A DNA stretch of 64,000 nt from Candidatus Accumulibacter regalis (GTDB taxonomy: Bacteria > Pseudomonadota > Gammaproteobacteria > Burkholderiales > Rhodocyclaceae): the NCBI GenBank assembly GCA_000585075.1, contig JEMY01000006.1, positions 1 through 64,000 on the forward strand, in the 5' to 3' direction. Numbering within the stretch: position 1 is the stretch's first letter; every line of letters starts with the position of its first letter. A model generated the notes under the pieces. The model saw nothing but the letters and a program-made list of their open reading frames with translations. It was not told the origin of the DNA and ran no database searches. The position numbers and the translations under genes were made by a program. Shown here in pieces: positions 30,406-40,851 of this stretch.

Positions 30406-31902
30406 GTGGAATTTAGCATAAAAAGCGGTAACCCGGAGAAGCAGCGCAGCGCCTGTGTGGTGGTCGGCGTTTTCGAACCCCGCAAGCTGACGCTGGCCGC
30501 CGAGCTCATCGACAACGCGGCGCGCAGCCATCTTTCGGACATCATTCGCCGCGGCGACATGGAGGGCAAGGCCGGCACCACCCTGCTGCTGCACAACGTT
30601 CCCGGCACACTCTGCGACCGTGTCCTCCTGGTCGGCCTCGGCAAGGAAAAGGAATTTGGCGATCGGGAATACTGCGACGCGATTCGCAGTGCCGTCAGGA
30701 CGCTCAACGAAACGGGCTCGTTTGACGGCACGGTCTTCCTCACCGAAACCAGCGTCCGCAAGCGCAGCGCCGCCTGGCGCGTACGCCAGGCGGCGCTGGT
30801 TGCCCAGCAGACGGTCTATCGCTTCGACCAGTTCAAGAGCAAGAAGGATAAGGTCCGTCGTCCGCTGCGCAAGCTGACCTTCATTGTTGATCGTCGCAAC
30901 GAGCTGGCCGTCGCCGAAGAAGCGCTGTGCGAGGGGCAGGCCATCGCCGAAGGCATGTCGCTGGCCAAGGATCTCGCCAATCTTCCCGGCAACGTGTGCA
31001 CCCCGAGCTTTCTCGCCGAAACCGCGCAGAAGCTGGCCGAAGAACACCTGATGGAGTGCCAGATTCTTGAACGCGAGGAGATGGCTGCGCTGGGCATGCA
31101 CGCGCTGCTCTCGGTCGCGCAGAGCTCACACCAGGCGCCGAAGCTCATTGTCCTGCAGTACAAGGGTGGCAAGAGCGACGAGAAGCCGGTCGTCCTGGTC
31201 GGCAAGGGCGTCACCTTCGATAGCGGCGGCATTTCGCTCAAACCGGCGCCCGAAATGGACGAGATGAAGTACGACATGTGCGGCGCTGCCAGCGTACTCG
31301 GCACCATCAAGGCAGCGGCCCTGATGAAGCTGCCGCTCAACCTGACGGTGATCGTGCCGAGCACGGAGAACATGCCTGGCGGTGGCGCCAGCCGACCGGG
31401 CGACATTGTCACCTCGATGTCCGGGCAGACCATCGAAATCCTCAACACCGACGCGGAAGGCCGCCTGATTCTCTGTGACGCCCTGACCTACGCCGCGCGC
31501 TTCGAGCCGGACACGGTGATCGACGTCGCCACCCTCACCGGCGCCTGCGTCGTCGCGCTTGGTCATGTCGCGACCGGACTGTTCGCCAACAACGATACGC
31601 TGGCCCGAGAGCTGGAAAACGCCGGTGACGAAGCACACGACCGCGCCTGGCAAATGCCGCTCTGGAATGACTATCAGGAACTGCTCAAGAGCCCCTTCGC
31701 CGACATGGCCAATATCGGCGGCCGCTGGGGCGGCAGCATTACCGCTGCCTGCTTTCTTGCCCGCTTCACCAAGAAATACGTCTGGGCCCACCTTGACATC
31801 GCCGGCACCGCCTGGACGTCGGGCACCGAAAAGGGAGCCACCGGACGACCGGTACCGCTGCTGATGCATTACCTGCTCAAGCGCGCCGGAAAGCTCAAGT
31901 GA
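30406..31902 (+). CDS. pepA: Leucyl aminopeptidase (M17)
   Basis: This is a cytosolic two-metal aminopeptidase; E. coli PepA is also a DNA-binding protein. It is 498 residues from a GTG with GGGGAGGG upstream. The metal-binding and catalytic segments are GKGVTFDSGGISLKPAP (Lys and Asp) and the family signature NTDAEGRLIL. The N-terminal domain runs to about residue 170. It is divergent from lptF and coupled to holC (GTGA). Confidence 0.97.
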   Translation: MEFSIKSGNPEKQRSACVVVGVFEPRKLTLAAELIDNAARSHLSDIIRRGDMEGKAGTTLLLHNVPGTLCDRVLLVGLGKEKEFGDREYCDAIRSAVRTLNETGSFDGTVFLTETSVRKRSAAWRVRQAALVAQQTVYRFDQFKSKKDKVRRPLRKLTFIVDRRNELAVAEEALCEGQAIAEGMSLAKDLANLPGNVCTPSFLAETAQKLAEEHLMECQILEREEMAALGMHALLSVAQSSHQAPKLIVLQYKGGKSDEKPVVLVGKGVTFDSGGISLKPAPEMDEMKYDMCGAASVLGTIKAAALMKLPLNLTVIVPSTENMPGGGASRPGDIVTSMSGQTIEILNTDAEGRLILCDALTYAARFEPDTVIDVATLTGACVVALGHVATGLFANNDTLARELENAGDEAHDRAWQMPLWNDYQELLKSPFADMANIGGRWGGSITAACFLARFTKKYVWAHLDIAGTAWTSGTEKGATGRPVPLLMHYLLKRAGKLK

Positions 31903-32324
31903 CGCAGATTTTCTTCTACCACAACGCTGCGAACCGTATCGGCACGACCGCCTTCCTCATCGGCAGGACCTTCGCGCAGAAGAAGGCCTTGCTGGTCTAT
32001 GCGCCCGACGCCGAGATCGCGGCCGCGCTCGACCGACAGCTATGGGCGCAGCCGCCAACGGGCTTCGTCCCGCACGTCGGCGCCGGCTCGCCGCTGGCCG
32101 CTCAAACACCGGTTGTCATCGCCAGCACGCTGGAGTCACTACCCCACGACGAACGGCTTTTCAACCTTTCCAGCGATGTGCCGCCGGGCTTTTCCCGTTT
32201 CACGAGCCTGATTGAAATCGTCGGCCGCGGCGACGAGGAACGCGCCGACGGCCGCAAGCGCGCCCGCTTCTACAAGGATCGTGGCTACGATGTCAGATAT
32301 CTCGATTGCACAGGAAAGCACTGA
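31899..32324 (+). CDS. holC: DNA polymerase III chi subunit
   Basis: The chi subunit links the clamp loader to single-strand binding protein. It is 141 residues from a GTG that overlaps the pepA stop. Conserved segments are IFFYHNAANRIGTTAFLIGR at the N-terminus, KKALLVYAPD, and the C-terminal RARFYKDRGYDVRYLDC. The pepA-holC order, followed by valS, matches E. coli and many betaproteobacteria. Confidence 0.94.
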   Translation: MTQIFFYHNAANRIGTTAFLIGRTFAQKKALLVYAPDAEIAAALDRQLWAQPPTGFVPHVGAGSPLAAQTPVVIASTLESLPHDERLFNLSSDVPPGFSRFTSLIEIVGRGDEERADGRKRARFYKDRGYDVRYLDCTGKH

Positions 32325-32815
32325 TGGCCGATGACGAAGACCTGCTCGACCGCGCCAATTCGCTGATCAACTCTGACGCCGGGGCAAGGCGCGACGAGTC
32401 GAGCAACAGCGCGCGCCCGATGCGCAGGCGGCGCAGCTTCCTGGCCTCGGCAGATGCTGACCATGCGGACGGCGGACGGCGCTTTGGCCTCAGGGGCAGC
32501 GAAGACGATGATCTGCCGCTGCTGACGGATGTCGTCGTCGTGGTCGAGGCCGAACCCGAAACAAGCGTCGATGACATCGCTGCGAACCTGCGCCCGACGC
32601 TTGCCGCGGAGTTTGCGGAACTCATCGACCGACACCTGGCCGCGGCCTTGCCGGTACTGGTGGAGGCCGCCACTGCCGAGGCTGCCGCGAACCTGCGCCA
32701 GGGTATCGAAGCGAGCATTGCCACTGCGGCGCGCGATTTCATTGCCCAGCGCGGGCAACTGCAACTGCCGCTCGAGGATCCGGCGAGCGGCGAAGCCAAG
32801 CAGGAGCAGGAGTAG
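32324..32815 (+). CDS. Conserved hypothetical between holC and valS
   Basis: The product is 163 residues with a TGATG overlap with holC. There is no signal peptide. The first 70 residues are charged and probably disordered (RPMRRRRSFLA). The C-terminal half is a long amphipathic helix region (EFAELIDRHLAAALPVLVEA then EAAANLRQGIEASIATAARDF). It resembles the DUF2486-type proteins found at this locus in betaproteobacteria, but I cannot confirm the family by eye. It may associate with the replication or valS neighbours only by position. Confidence 0.75.
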   Translation: MADDEDLLDRANSLINSDAGARRDESSNSARPMRRRRSFLASADADHADGGRRFGLRGSEDDDLPLLTDVVVVVEAEPETSVDDIAANLRPTLAAEFAELIDRHLAAALPVLVEAATAEAAANLRQGIEASIATAARDFIAQRGQLQLPLEDPASGEAKQEQE

Positions 32816-32916
32816 GAGCCGGGCGGATCGGCTTGGACCGGGTCAGCGTCGCGGCCCGGAGCTGCAGCGCGATCCGGTATAATGCGCGCTCCTGAAATCC
32901 ACCCTCACCCTCCTCC

Positions 32917-35739
32917 ATGGAACTCGCCAAGAGCTTTGAACCGGCCAACATCGAGCGTCGCTGGTACCCCGAGTGGGAAGCCAGAGGCTACTTCGGCGCC
33001 GGCCTCGATACCGACAAGAAACCCGAAGACGCCTTCTGCATCCTGCTGCCGCCACCGAACGTCACTGGTACCCTGCACATGGGGCACGGTTTCAACCAGG
33101 CGATCATGGACGCGCTCACCCGCTACCATCGCATGCGCGGCGACAACACGCTGTGGCAGCCGGGAACCGATCATGCGGGCATAGCGACTCAGATCGTCGT
33201 CGAACGCCAGCTCGACGGACAGGGGGTCTCCCGACACGACCTCGGCCGCGAGAAGTTTCTCGAGAAAGTCTGGCAGTGGAAGGAATTCTCGGGCAACACC
33301 ATCACCCAGCAGATGCGTCGCCTGGGTACCTCGCCGGACTGGAGCCGCGAACGCTTTACCATGGACGCAGGCCTGTCGAAGACGGTCACCGAGACCTTCG
33401 TCCGGCTGTACAAGGAAGGCCTGATCTACCGCGGCAAGCGCCTGGTCAACTGGGATCCGGTGCTGCAGACGGCGGTCTCCGACCTCGAAGTCGCGCAGGA
33501 GGAAGAGCAGGGCCACCTCTGGCACATTCGCTACCCGTTGAGCGACGGCAGTGCAACGCTGACCGTTGCCACGACGCGACCGGAAACGATGCTCGGCGAT
33601 ACCGCCCTGATGGTCCATCCGGACGACGAGCGCTATCGTCACCTGCTCGGGAAGATGGTCAGACTGCCGCTTTGCGAGCGCGAGATTCCGATCGTTGCCG
33701 ACGCCTACGTGGACCTCGCCTTCGGTACCGGCTGCGTCAAGGTCACTCCGGCTCACGACTTCAATGACTACGCAGTCGGTCAGCGCCACCAGCTGCCGAT
33801 GATCCCGATTCTGACGCTCGACGCCCGCATCAACGAGAATGCGCCGGCATGCTACCAGGGCATGGATCGCTTTGCCGCGCGCCTGCAGATCGTCGCCGAC
33901 CTCGAAAAACAGGGCTTCCTGGACAAGGTCGAGCCACATACTCTGAAAGTGCCGCGCGGCGACCGCAGCGGTGTGGTCATCGAACCGATGCTCACCGATC
34001 AGTGGTTCGTCGCCATGAGCAAGGCCGGTGCCGACGGCAGCAGCATCGCCGGCAAGGCTCTTGAATGCGTGGCCTCGGGTGAGATCAGGTTCTTCCCTGA
34101 AAACTGGGTCAACACCTACAACCAGTGGCTGAACAACATTCAGGACTGGTGCATCTCGCGGCAACTGTGGTGGGGCCACCAGATCCCGGCATGGTACGGT
34201 GACGATGGGCGCATCTTCGTCGCCCACGATGAAGGCGAGGCCAGGGCCCAGGCCGACGCACAGGGCTATGACGGCCCGCTGAGTCGCGATCCCGACGTCC
34301 TCGACACCTGGTATTCGTCCGCGCTGTGGCCTTTCTCGACGCTCGACTGGACGCCGCAGTGGCCGGCGGAGACGAATACTGCCCTCGACCTGTATCTGCC
34401 GTCTACGGTGCTGGTCACCGGCTTCGACATCATTTTCTTCTGGGTCGCGCGCATGGTGATGATGACCCGCCACATCACCGGCAAGATCCCGTTCAAGCAT
34501 GTCTACGTGCACGGCCTGATCCGCGATGCGGAAGGGCAGAAGATGAGCAAGTCCAAGGGCAATGTCCTCGACCCCATCGACCTCATTGACGGCATCGATC
34601 TCGACGCGCTGATCAGCAAGCGGACCAGCGGCCTGATGAACCCCAAGCAGGCGGCGCAGATCGAAAAGCGCACCCGCAAGGAGTTCCCCGAGGGCATTCA
34701 GGCCTTCGGCACCGACGCCCTGCGTTTCACCTTCCTGTCGCTGGCCAGTCCCGGCCGCGACATCAAGTTCGACCTCAGCCGCTGCGAAGGCTACCGCAAT
34801 TTCTGCAACAAGCTGTGGAACGCGACGCGCTACGTGCTGATGCACACGGCAGACCAGGATCTTGGGCTGTCCGCCTGCACCCCGGAGAGCTGCTCGACGG
34901 CACTGAGCTTCTCCTTCGCCGACCGCTGGATCGTCAGCAAGTTGCAGCGCACCGAAGCCGAGGCCGCGCAACGCTACGCCGACTATCGCTTCGATCTGCT
35001 CGCGCGCTCGGTCTACGAGTTCGTCTGGGACGAGTTCTGCGACTGGTACGTCGAGCTGTCAAAGGTGCAACTGCAAAACGGCAACGAACAGGAAGTTCGC
35101 GCCACGCGCCGGACGCTGGCACGGGTACTGGAAACCGTCCTGCGCCTGGCGCATCCGCTGCTGCCATTCATTACCGAAGAACTCTGGCAGGCCCTGGCGC
35201 CGATTGCTGGCCGCAAGACGCACGATTCGGTGATGCTCGCCGCCTATCCGCAGGCGCAGCCGGAAAAAATCGACCCGGTCAGCGAAGCGAGCGTCCAGCA
35301 ATTGAAGGACCTGGCCTACGCCTGCCGCAACCTGCGCGGGGAGATGAATCTTTCGCCGGCGCAAAAGGTGCCCCTGCTCGCCAGTGGCGACAGCGCCACG
35401 CTGGCCGCCTTCGCGCCTTACCTGAAACCGCTCTGCAAGCTCTCGGAAATGCAGATTGTCGACGACCTGCCCGCCGACGCCAGCGCACCGATCGCCATCG
35501 TCGGACGAACCAAGCTCATGTTGCAGGTTGAAATCGACGTCGCCGTCGAAGGCCAGCGGCTCGACAAGGAGATCGCCCGCCTGGGCGGCGAGATCGACAA
35601 GGCGAGAGCCAAACTCGCCAACGAGAGCTTCGTCGCGCGCGCCCCAGCGGCAGTTGTTGAACAGGAAAAGAAGCGTCTCGACGACTTCCTGGCGACGCTG
35701 GAAAAACTCGCCCCGCAGCGCGAACGCCTGCGCCGCTAA
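32917..35739 (+). CDS. valS: Valyl-tRNA synthetase
   Basis: It charges tRNA-Val and edits threonine. It is 940 residues with the class Ia HIGH motif in [16 protein letters not shown] and the KMSKS loop [14 protein letters not shown]. The editing domain (about 190-340) has [18 protein letters not shown]. The anticodon-binding domain starts near 640, and a C-terminal coiled coil (about 875-940) ends the protein. The stop (TAA) overlaps the stop of the convergent pabBC gene by two bases. Confidence 0.98.
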   Translation: MELAKSFEPANIERRWYPEWEARGYFGAGLDTDKKPEDAFCILLPPPNVTGTLHMGHGFNQAIMDALTRYHRMRGDNTLWQPGTDHAGIATQIVVERQLDGQGVSRHDLGREKFLEKVWQWKEFSGNTITQQMRRLGTSPDWSRERFTMDAGLSKTVTETFVRLYKEGLIYRGKRLVNWDPVLQTAVSDLEVAQEEEQGHLWHIRYPLSDGSATLTVATTRPETMLGDTALMVHPDDERYRHLLGKMVRLPLCEREIPIVADAYVDLAFGTGCVKVTPAHDFNDYAVGQRHQLPMIPILTLDARINENAPACYQGMDRFAARLQIVADLEKQGFLDKVEPHTLKVPRGDRSGVVIEPMLTDQWFVAMSKAGADGSSIAGKALECVASGEIRFFPENWVNTYNQWLNNIQDWCISRQLWWGHQIPAWYGDDGRIFVAHDEGEARAQADAQGYDGPLSRDPDVLDTWYSSALWPFSTLDWTPQWPAETNTALDLYLPSTVLVTGFDIIFFWVARMVMMTRHITGKIPFKHVYVHGLIRDAEGQKMSKSKGNVLDPIDLIDGIDLDALISKRTSGLMNPKQAAQIEKRTRKEFPEGIQAFGTDALRFTFLSLASPGRDIKFDLSRCEGYRNFCNKLWNATRYVLMHTADQDLGLSACTPESCSTALSFSFADRWIVSKLQRTEAEAAQRYADYRFDLLARSVYEFVWDEFCDWYVELSKVQLQNGNEQEVRATRRTLARVLETVLRLAHPLLPFITEELWQALAPIAGRKTHDSVMLAAYPQAQPEKIDPVSEASVQQLKDLAYACRNLRGEMNLSPAQKVPLLASGDSATLAAFAPYLKPLCKLSEMQIVDDLPADASAPIAIVGRTKLMLQVEIDVAVEGQRLDKEIARLGGEIDKARAKLANESFVARAPAAVVEQEKKRLDDFLATLEKLAPQRERLRR

Positions 35740-37523
35740 CCCGGGTCGGCTTCAAGGACCACCGGCAGCAGGCCACGCAAGGCGTTGCCGACGTACAAGG
35801 CAGGCGCCTGCAGCAGGTCCTCACGCCGCAGGACCTGCTCGACGGCACGTCCGGACTCGAGCAGCGTGCGCCGCATGACGCCTGGCAGTAGCCCGCAAGC
35901 CAGCGGTGGAGTCAGCAGCACGCCGTCGCGCTCGACGAAAACGTTGCTGCGCGCACCTTCACACACCTCGCCGCGGCGGTTGAGGAAGATCGCGTCGAAC
36001 AGCGCTGGCCGCGCGGCGAGCCCCGCCAGCGTGCGGTCGTAGCGAGCACGCGCCGTGGTTTTGTGGCGCAGCAGATAGTCATCAGCAGGTAGCGCTTCGC
36101 TCGCCAGGCACACCCGCCAGCTTTTCCCGGGTTCTTCGCGCAAAGCGGAGACCTCGACCCGGCAGCTCCCGTTGTGTGCCAGGGTCAGGCGAACGCGAAA
36201 CAATGCCTTGGGCCGCGCCGCGGCCTCGGCAGACAGCGCCGCCGAGACGCTGACCAGCGCGCAGGCGAACCCGAGGCTGCGTGCCGACGCCTGCAGGCGC
36301 TCGAGATGCAGGTCCAGCAGTGGATAGCGGCCTTCTTCAAGGCGCAGGGTCTCGACGAGTTCGAATCCCGGATCGAAGGCAGTCAGAAAGCTTGCTTTCA
36401 GCAGGCATTCGGCGTACTCGCGCTGCGCGTCGGAGTCAATCACGATGCCACTGCCCACGCCGAGCCGAGCCTGGCCATGCGGGCCGGCCTCGACGGTGCG
36501 AATGGCGACGTTGAAGCGACAGTCACCGCCCGGCGACAGCCAGCCAAAAGCTCCCGTGTACAGCCCGCGCGGCGACTCTTCAAGCTCGGCGATGCGTTGC
36601 ATGGCTCTGATCTTCGGCGCCCCGGTGATCGAACCGCAGGGAAACAGGGCGGCAAAGAGCTCGGCGATCCCAACGCCCGGCAAGTCCGCGGCGACAGTGG
36701 ACACCATCTGCCAAAGGGTCGGGTAGGCCTCCGCCGCACACAAGGCTTCGACAGTCACCTTTCCGGGCTGCGCCAGGCGCCCCAGGTCGTTGCGCAGCAG
36801 GTCGACGATCATGATGTTCTCCGCCCGCTCCTTGGCCGACGCCAGCAAGGCCGCACGATTCGCCTGATCTTCCAGTGGCGTCCGGCCGCGCGGTGCCGTT
36901 CCTTTCATCGGCCGGGTGACTACTTGGTCACCGACGCGCTCGAAAAATAACTCTGGCGAGAAAGAGAGGATTGCTTCGTCGTCGCCGCCGAGAAAGCCCC
37001 CATAACGAACCGGCTGTCGTTCGCGCAGACGCACATAGAGCGCCAGCGGATGTCCGTAAGACTCGAACGTCAGCGGAAATGTGAGGTTGATTTGGTAGCA
37101 ATCGCCGTCCCTGATCCAGCGATGAATCTGCCTGACCTGCGCGGCATGCCTCGCCGCATCGACGGCAGGACACAATTCCGCAATTCCCGCCACCTTCTGG
37201 TACTCGGGCAGCGCCGCCAGCTGCTCGGCAAGGAAGGCGGCGCCGGCCGGCGCATCGAGCACTCGACCCTCGGTAAATACCCAGGCCCGCAACACCGGCC
37301 GGTCGCCGGGTACCGCGGGCACTGCCGGCTCGAAGGATGCGCCGAGGGCGTAGTCGGCGGCCACAGCCAGCCACTGACCAGCCGCAAGCGCCGCTTCAAT
37401 CGTGCTAAAAGCGGCGCCAGGGTCGCCGGAAGCCGCAAGGACAATGGAGCGCTGGAACCCCGTCAGCAGGACGGCACGGCCAGCGTCGCCATCGAACAGC
37501 GCGAACCGAGCGCCAGCAAGCAT
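35736..37523 (-). CDS. pabB: Fused aminodeoxychorismate synthase component I and 4-amino-4-deoxychorismate lyase
   Basis: It makes p-aminobenzoate for folate from chorismate. The PabB part (about 1-345) has the catalytic [29 protein letters not shown] and [16 protein letters not shown]. The PabC part (about 350-595) is a fold-type IV PLP enzyme with [13 protein letters not shown] (the PLP lysine in HKTT) and [20 protein letters not shown]. The fusion is 595 residues and complete. Its glutamine amidotransferase partner (PabA) is not in the window. It is convergent with valS, with overlapping stop codons. Confidence 0.95.
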   Translation of the reverse strand: MLAGARFALFDGDAGRAVLLTGFQRSIVLAASGDPGAAFSTIEAALAAGQWLAVAADYALGASFEPAVPAVPGDRPVLRAWVFTEGRVLDAPAGAAFLAEQLAALPEYQKVAGIAELCPAVDAARHAAQVRQIHRWIRDGDCYQINLTFPLTFESYGHPLALYVRLRERQPVRYGGFLGGDDEAILSFSPELFFERVGDQVVTRPMKGTAPRGRTPLEDQANRAALLASAKERAENIMIVDLLRNDLGRLAQPGKVTVEALCAAEAYPTLWQMVSTVAADLPGVGIAELFAALFPCGSITGAPKIRAMQRIAELEESPRGLYTGAFGWLSPGGDCRFNVAIRTVEAGPHGQARLGVGSGIVIDSDAQREYAECLLKASFLTAFDPGFELVETLRLEEGRYPLLDLHLERLQASARSLGFACALVSVSAALSAEAAARPKALFRVRLTLAHNGSCRVEVSALREEPGKSWRVCLASEALPADDYLLRHKTTARARYDRTLAGLAARPALFDAIFLNRRGEVCEGARSNVFVERDGVLLTPPLACGLLPGVMRRTLLESGRAVEQVLRREDLLQAPALYVGNALRGLLPVVLEADPG

Positions 37524-37598
37524 CAGTCAGCGAATCGACAGTGCGCGCAGGCCTGGCCCAGCGGCGCCGGCTGAAGCGCTCCGTCGCAGCTGCGGACA

Positions 37599-37826
37599 CT
37601 ACTTGCGCTTGAGGTAGAACTCGAAAACCTGATTGCCTTCGCCGTTCGACAGCAGTTCGTTGCCGGTCTGTTTGGCGAAAGCCTGGAAGTCCTTGACCGA
37701 ACCCGGGTCAGTCGCCAGGACGTGCAGCACATCACCCGACGCCATCTCGGACAACGCCTTCTTCGTACGCAGAATCGGCAGTGGGCACTTCAGCCCTCGG
37801 ACGTCGAGCTCGCGATCGCAATGCAT
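37599..37826 (-). CDS. tusA: TusA-family sulfur carrier protein
   Basis: The product is 75 residues with the sulfur-accepting cysteine in LDVRGLKCPLPILRTKKAL (CPxP motif) and the usual C-terminal NELLSNGEGNQVFEFYLKR. It carries persulfide for tRNA thiolation or related sulfur transfer. An upstream ATG at 37871 in the same frame would add 15 residues (KYALDFVLDQ) not typical of the family, so I prefer the internal ATG. It lies between the M48 peptidase and pabBC on the same strand. Confidence 0.9.
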   Translation of the reverse strand: MHCDRELDVRGLKCPLPILRTKKALSEMASGDVLHVLATDPGSVKDFQAFAKQTGNELLSNGEGNQVFEFYLKRK

Positions 37827-37876
37827 GTGTTGGTCCAGAACAAAATCGAGGGCGTATTTTAACCATTCCAATTACT

Positions 37877-39340
37877 CTAACCGCCATTGCGCTTCTTCTC
37901 ATTGACCTCTTCCGCCAGCAGCTTGCGCAGGTCGCGCAGGCGAGCGTCGACCGCGGACTTCTCGAAAAAGTCGCCGTCACCAGCCTGTTGCGCGAACTGC
38001 AACTGTTCGACGGCAGCACCCAACTGCCCCAGCAACAGGTAGGACTCGGCCTGCGAACGGTGTTGCTGCAGGCGCTTGCCAAGCGCGGCAAAAGTCTTCG
38101 CCTGCAATCCATACAGCTTGTAGTCGGCGCTGTAGAGCTGTAGCTGCGAGTCGAGAAACTTCAAGCTCTGCTCGTATTGCCGCCCCGCCAGCAGGGCGTC
38201 CGCGTAGCCGTAAACCAAAGCCTTGGACTGTGGATAACGTTGCAGCGCGTCGCGATAGATCTTTGTCGCGCCGGCTTGATTGCCAGCGGCAATTTCGGTG
38301 CGTGCCGCCAGGCCGGCGATCATCGGCGATGAAGCCTTGAGCGCCAGCAGCGCACCCAGCTCCTTCTGCGCGGCGGCGAGATCCTTGGCCTGCAAGAGCG
38401 AATACGCGAGTCCGTAGCGGGTCGCCACCTCAGAAGCATATTTCTTTTCGCGCAGCAGCTTGCTGAACTCGCTGACCGCCTCGCCAGGCGTAGCCGCCTG
38501 CGCCCGCAGCTTGGCGCGCACCAGATGAAAATCAACGCTGTCGGCAACCTGACGGTAGGAAGCATCCTGCGACCTGTTCTGCATGTCGGAGATGCGCTCG
38601 ACGGTCAGCGGGTGCGAACGCAGATAAACCGGCGCGTTGTTCTCGTACACCCGACCCGCCAGCTGCATGCGGCCAAAGAAGTCGCCCATGCCACGCACGT
38701 CGTAGCCGGCCTTGGCCAGCGTTTGATAGCCGAGCCGGTCGGCTTCGCGCTCGAAGTCGCGACTGTAGGCCAGTTGCGATTGAATCGACGCGGCCTGCGC
38801 CGAGGCGATCGTCGCAGACGCCACCTGTGAGTTCGAACGCGCAGCAAGAACACCGACGGCCATGGCGACCATGGTGGCGATCGAACTCTGCTTTTCCCTG
38901 GCAATCTGCCGCGCCAGGTGATTCTGACTCACGTGCGAAATCTCGTGCGCGATCACCCCGGCCAACTCGGACTCCGACTGCGCGGTAAGCAGCGTGCCGG
39001 TGTTGACCCCGATGAAACCGCCAAACATCGCAAAGGCGTTCACCGTGTTGTCACGAATCGCAAAAAAATAGTAATCGCCCGCCGCATTCGAACTCGCGGC
39101 GACCAGGCGGCCACCAAGGAGATTCAGGTAGTCATTGATCTCGGGGTCGTCAACGTAGCTCGGCTCGCGCACGCGTATGTCATTGAAGATCCGCTCTCCG
39201 ATCTTGCGCTCAAGCTGCGGCGAGAGGTCAACCCGCGACGCGTCACCAAGCTCCGGAAGGCCATCGGCCGCAACCGGCGGGGAACTGCCCGCGAAAACCG
39301 CAAAGGTCAAGGACACTGCGGCACAAATCATTCTGCTCAA
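37877..39340 (-). CDS. bepA: BepA-like periplasmic M48 metalloprotease with TPRs
   Basis: This is a periplasmic protease/chaperone for outer-membrane protein quality control. The zinc motif HEISH is preceded by ELAGVIA, with the third ligand in DFEREADRLGYQ. The M48 domain covers about 55-250, and TPR-like helices follow (about 290-480). I start it at a TTG (39340) because GGGGG lies seven bases upstream and the start gives a good signal peptide (SRMICAAVSLTFAVFAG). The next ATG is 39331. A longer TTG frame at 39397 has no ribosome-binding site. The C-terminus is Lys/Glu rich. Confidence 0.92.
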   Translation of the reverse strand: MSRMICAAVSLTFAVFAGSSPPVAADGLPELGDASRVDLSPQLERKIGERIFNDIRVREPSYVDDPEINDYLNLLGGRLVAASSNAAGDYYFFAIRDNTVNAFAMFGGFIGVNTGTLLTAQSESELAGVIAHEISHVSQNHLARQIAREKQSSIATMVAMAVGVLAARSNSQVASATIASAQAASIQSQLAYSRDFEREADRLGYQTLAKAGYDVRGMGDFFGRMQLAGRVYENNAPVYLRSHPLTVERISDMQNRSQDASYRQVADSVDFHLVRAKLRAQAATPGEAVSEFSKLLREKKYASEVATRYGLAYSLLQAKDLAAAQKELGALLALKASSPMIAGLAARTEIAAGNQAGATKIYRDALQRYPQSKALVYGYADALLAGRQYEQSLKFLDSQLQLYSADYKLYGLQAKTFAALGKRLQQHRSQAESYLLLGQLGAAVEQLQFAQQAGDGDFFEKSAVDARLRDLRKLLAEEVNEKKRNGG

Positions 39341-39511
39341 GACGAAACCCCCGGCCAGCCTCGGCGCCCGCCAACAAAGATTTGCTATGATACCCAATTG
39401 TAGTCTGGTGAATTGTCACCAAGCGTTACTCGGCGCCCTCGGCTGGTTGTCAAGCGATCCCCGCGACTGGCATCATCCCCGTCAGCGACCCTCATGCCTC
39501 CCCTACCGCCT

Positions 39512-39994
39512 ATGTCAGTCAGTCCACTTACTCATTTCAATTCACGGGGCCAGGCCCAGATGGTTGACGTCGGAGACAAGGCCGAGACCGCCCGCCAGGC
39601 ATGCGCCGCCGGCAGCATCCTGATGCTCCCTGAGACCCTGGTTCTGATCGTCGGCGGTTCGGCGAAGAAGGGCGACGTTCTGGGCGTCGCGAGAATTGCC
39701 GCCATACAAGGCGCCAAGCGAACCTCCGACCTGATCCCCTTGTGCCATCCGATCGCGCTGAGCAAGGTTTCGGTCGACTTCGAGATCGACAGCGAGGCCA
39801 ACGCGGTACATTGCCTGACGCGGGCGGAGTGCGTTGGTCGCACCGGCGTCGAGATGGAAGCCCTTTGTGCCACCAGCATCGCCTTGCTGACCATCTACGA
39901 CATGTGCAAGGCGGTCGATCGCGGCATGCGTATCGAGAACATCAGACTTCTTGAAAAGGCCGGCGGCAGGTCTGGCCACTGGACTGCAAACTGA
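39512..39994 (+). CDS. moaC: Cyclic pyranopterin monophosphate synthase MoaC
   Basis: It completes the first stage of molybdopterin synthesis with MoaA. It is 160 residues. Conserved segments are [56 protein letters not shown] and [20 protein letters not shown], including the catalytic lysine and aspartate. It stands alone, divergent from the M48 protease and convergent with cspA. A slightly longer start at 39494 is possible. Confidence 0.97.
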   Translation: MSVSPLTHFNSRGQAQMVDVGDKAETARQACAAGSILMLPETLVLIVGGSAKKGDVLGVARIAAIQGAKRTSDLIPLCHPIALSKVSVDFEIDSEANAVHCLTRAECVGRTGVEMEALCATSIALLTIYDMCKAVDRGMRIENIRLLEKAGGRSGHWTAN

Positions 39995-40031
39995 CGCCTG
40001 CCGACACAATGCCGAAAGGCAAAAAGGAGCC

Positions 40032-40055
40032 AAAAAAAACCCGCCAGAGGCGGGT
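40032..40055 (-). terminator. Rho-independent terminator of cspA
   Basis: The stem ACCCGCC/GGCGGGT has a three-base loop and, on the minus strand, is followed by seven T residues. It lies 23 bases after the cspA stop. An A-run on the plus strand is the T-run of the minus strand. Confidence 0.85.
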
Positions 40056-40078
40056 CCCTTATTGCACACCCAAAGAAA

Positions 40079-40282
40079 TCAGGCGCGCGCGATATTCGAT
40101 GCTTGCTTGCCCTTCGGGCCCTGCGTCACGTCGAAGGAAACCTTCTCGCCCTCTTTGAGGGTCTTGAATCCACCCATGGTGATCGCGGAGAAATGGGCGA
40201 AGAGATCTTCACTACCATCATCCGGAGTAATGAAGCCAAAACCTTTAGCGTCATTGAACCACTTAACTGTACCAGTTGCCAT
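40079..40282 (-). CDS. cspA: Cold-shock domain protein
   Basis: The product is 67 residues with the RNA-binding motifs KGFGFI (RNP1) and DLFAHFSAI (RNP2-type), and the start [13 protein letters not shown]. It is a typical CspA-family single-strand nucleic acid chaperone. A longer frame begins at 40333, but the MATGTVKWF start is standard. Divergent clpS-clpA with cspA on the other strand is a common betaproteobacterial layout. The intergenic region of 260 bases leaves room for a long cold-shock leader. Confidence 0.96.
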   Translation of the reverse strand: MATGTVKWFNDAKGFGFITPDDGSEDLFAHFSAITMGGFKTLKEGEKVSFDVTQGPKGKQASNIARA

Positions 40283-40508
40283 ATTGCCACTTCCTTGAAA
40301 AAAGACTAAATCCGGGCGGAGCCCGACTTGCATGTTTCCAATTCAAGCACTGCGCTGACGGATCTTCGGGAACGAAAACCGGCACAACGCAGCCGTGAAC
40401 GAAAACATTCGACCTTTTTACGCCAAGTGAGGTTGATGCGTCAAGCGTTTTCATTGTCTGGCGCCTGCACCGCCGCCCCCGGGTACCGAGAATTGGTGAC
40501 GGGTGGTA

Positions 40509-40536
40509 TTGCGGATCCGGAAAGACTGGTTAGAAT
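40509..40536 (+). promoter_or_regulatory. Candidate clpS promoter ending six bases before the ATG
   Basis: TTGCGG and TAGAAT are separated by 16 bases. The predicted transcription start falls at or next to the A of the clpS ATG at 40543. No Shine-Dalgarno sequence precedes that ATG, so a leaderless transcript is possible. Confidence 0.45.
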
Positions 40537-40542
40537 TCACGC

Positions 40543-40851
40543 ATGGCAACACAGCATCAAGACAACTCTCTACTCCAAGCGCAGCGCACGCAGCTCAAGC
40601 CGCCACCACTTTACAAGGTCCTGTTGCTGAACGACGATTTCACCCCGATGGATTTCGTGATTGTCGTTCTGCAGCGGTTTTTTGGAATGGATCGAGAACA
40701 CGCGACGCGAATCATGCTCAAAGTTCACACCGACGGAAGGGGCGTGTGTGGAGTCTATCCGCGCGACGTCGCGGCCACGAAAGTTGAACAGGTCACAGCC
40801 TTCGCACGAAGCAACCAGCACCCCCTGGCGTGCGTAATGGAGGAAAACTGA
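40543..40851 (+). CDS. clpS: ATP-dependent Clp protease adaptor ClpS
   Basis: The adaptor delivers N-end-rule substrates to ClpAP. The product is 102 residues. The core [21 protein letters not shown], the [21 protein letters not shown] and [18 protein letters not shown] are all family signature. The substrate-pocket Asp and His residues (DD, and H in KVHTDG) are intact. The stop is immediately followed by the clpA ATG. It lacks a ribosome-binding site before the ATG. Confidence 0.97.
   Translation: MATQHQDNSLLQAQRTQLKPPPLYKVLLLNDDFTPMDFVIVVLQRFFGMDREHATRIMLKVHTDGRGVCGVYPRDVAATKVEQVTAFARSNQHPLACVMEEN

Noticed and set aside
32905-34971. A 688-codon minus-strand frame opposite valS
   Set aside because: valS is intact with HIGH and KMSKS motifs; the antisense frame is a codon-bias shadow.
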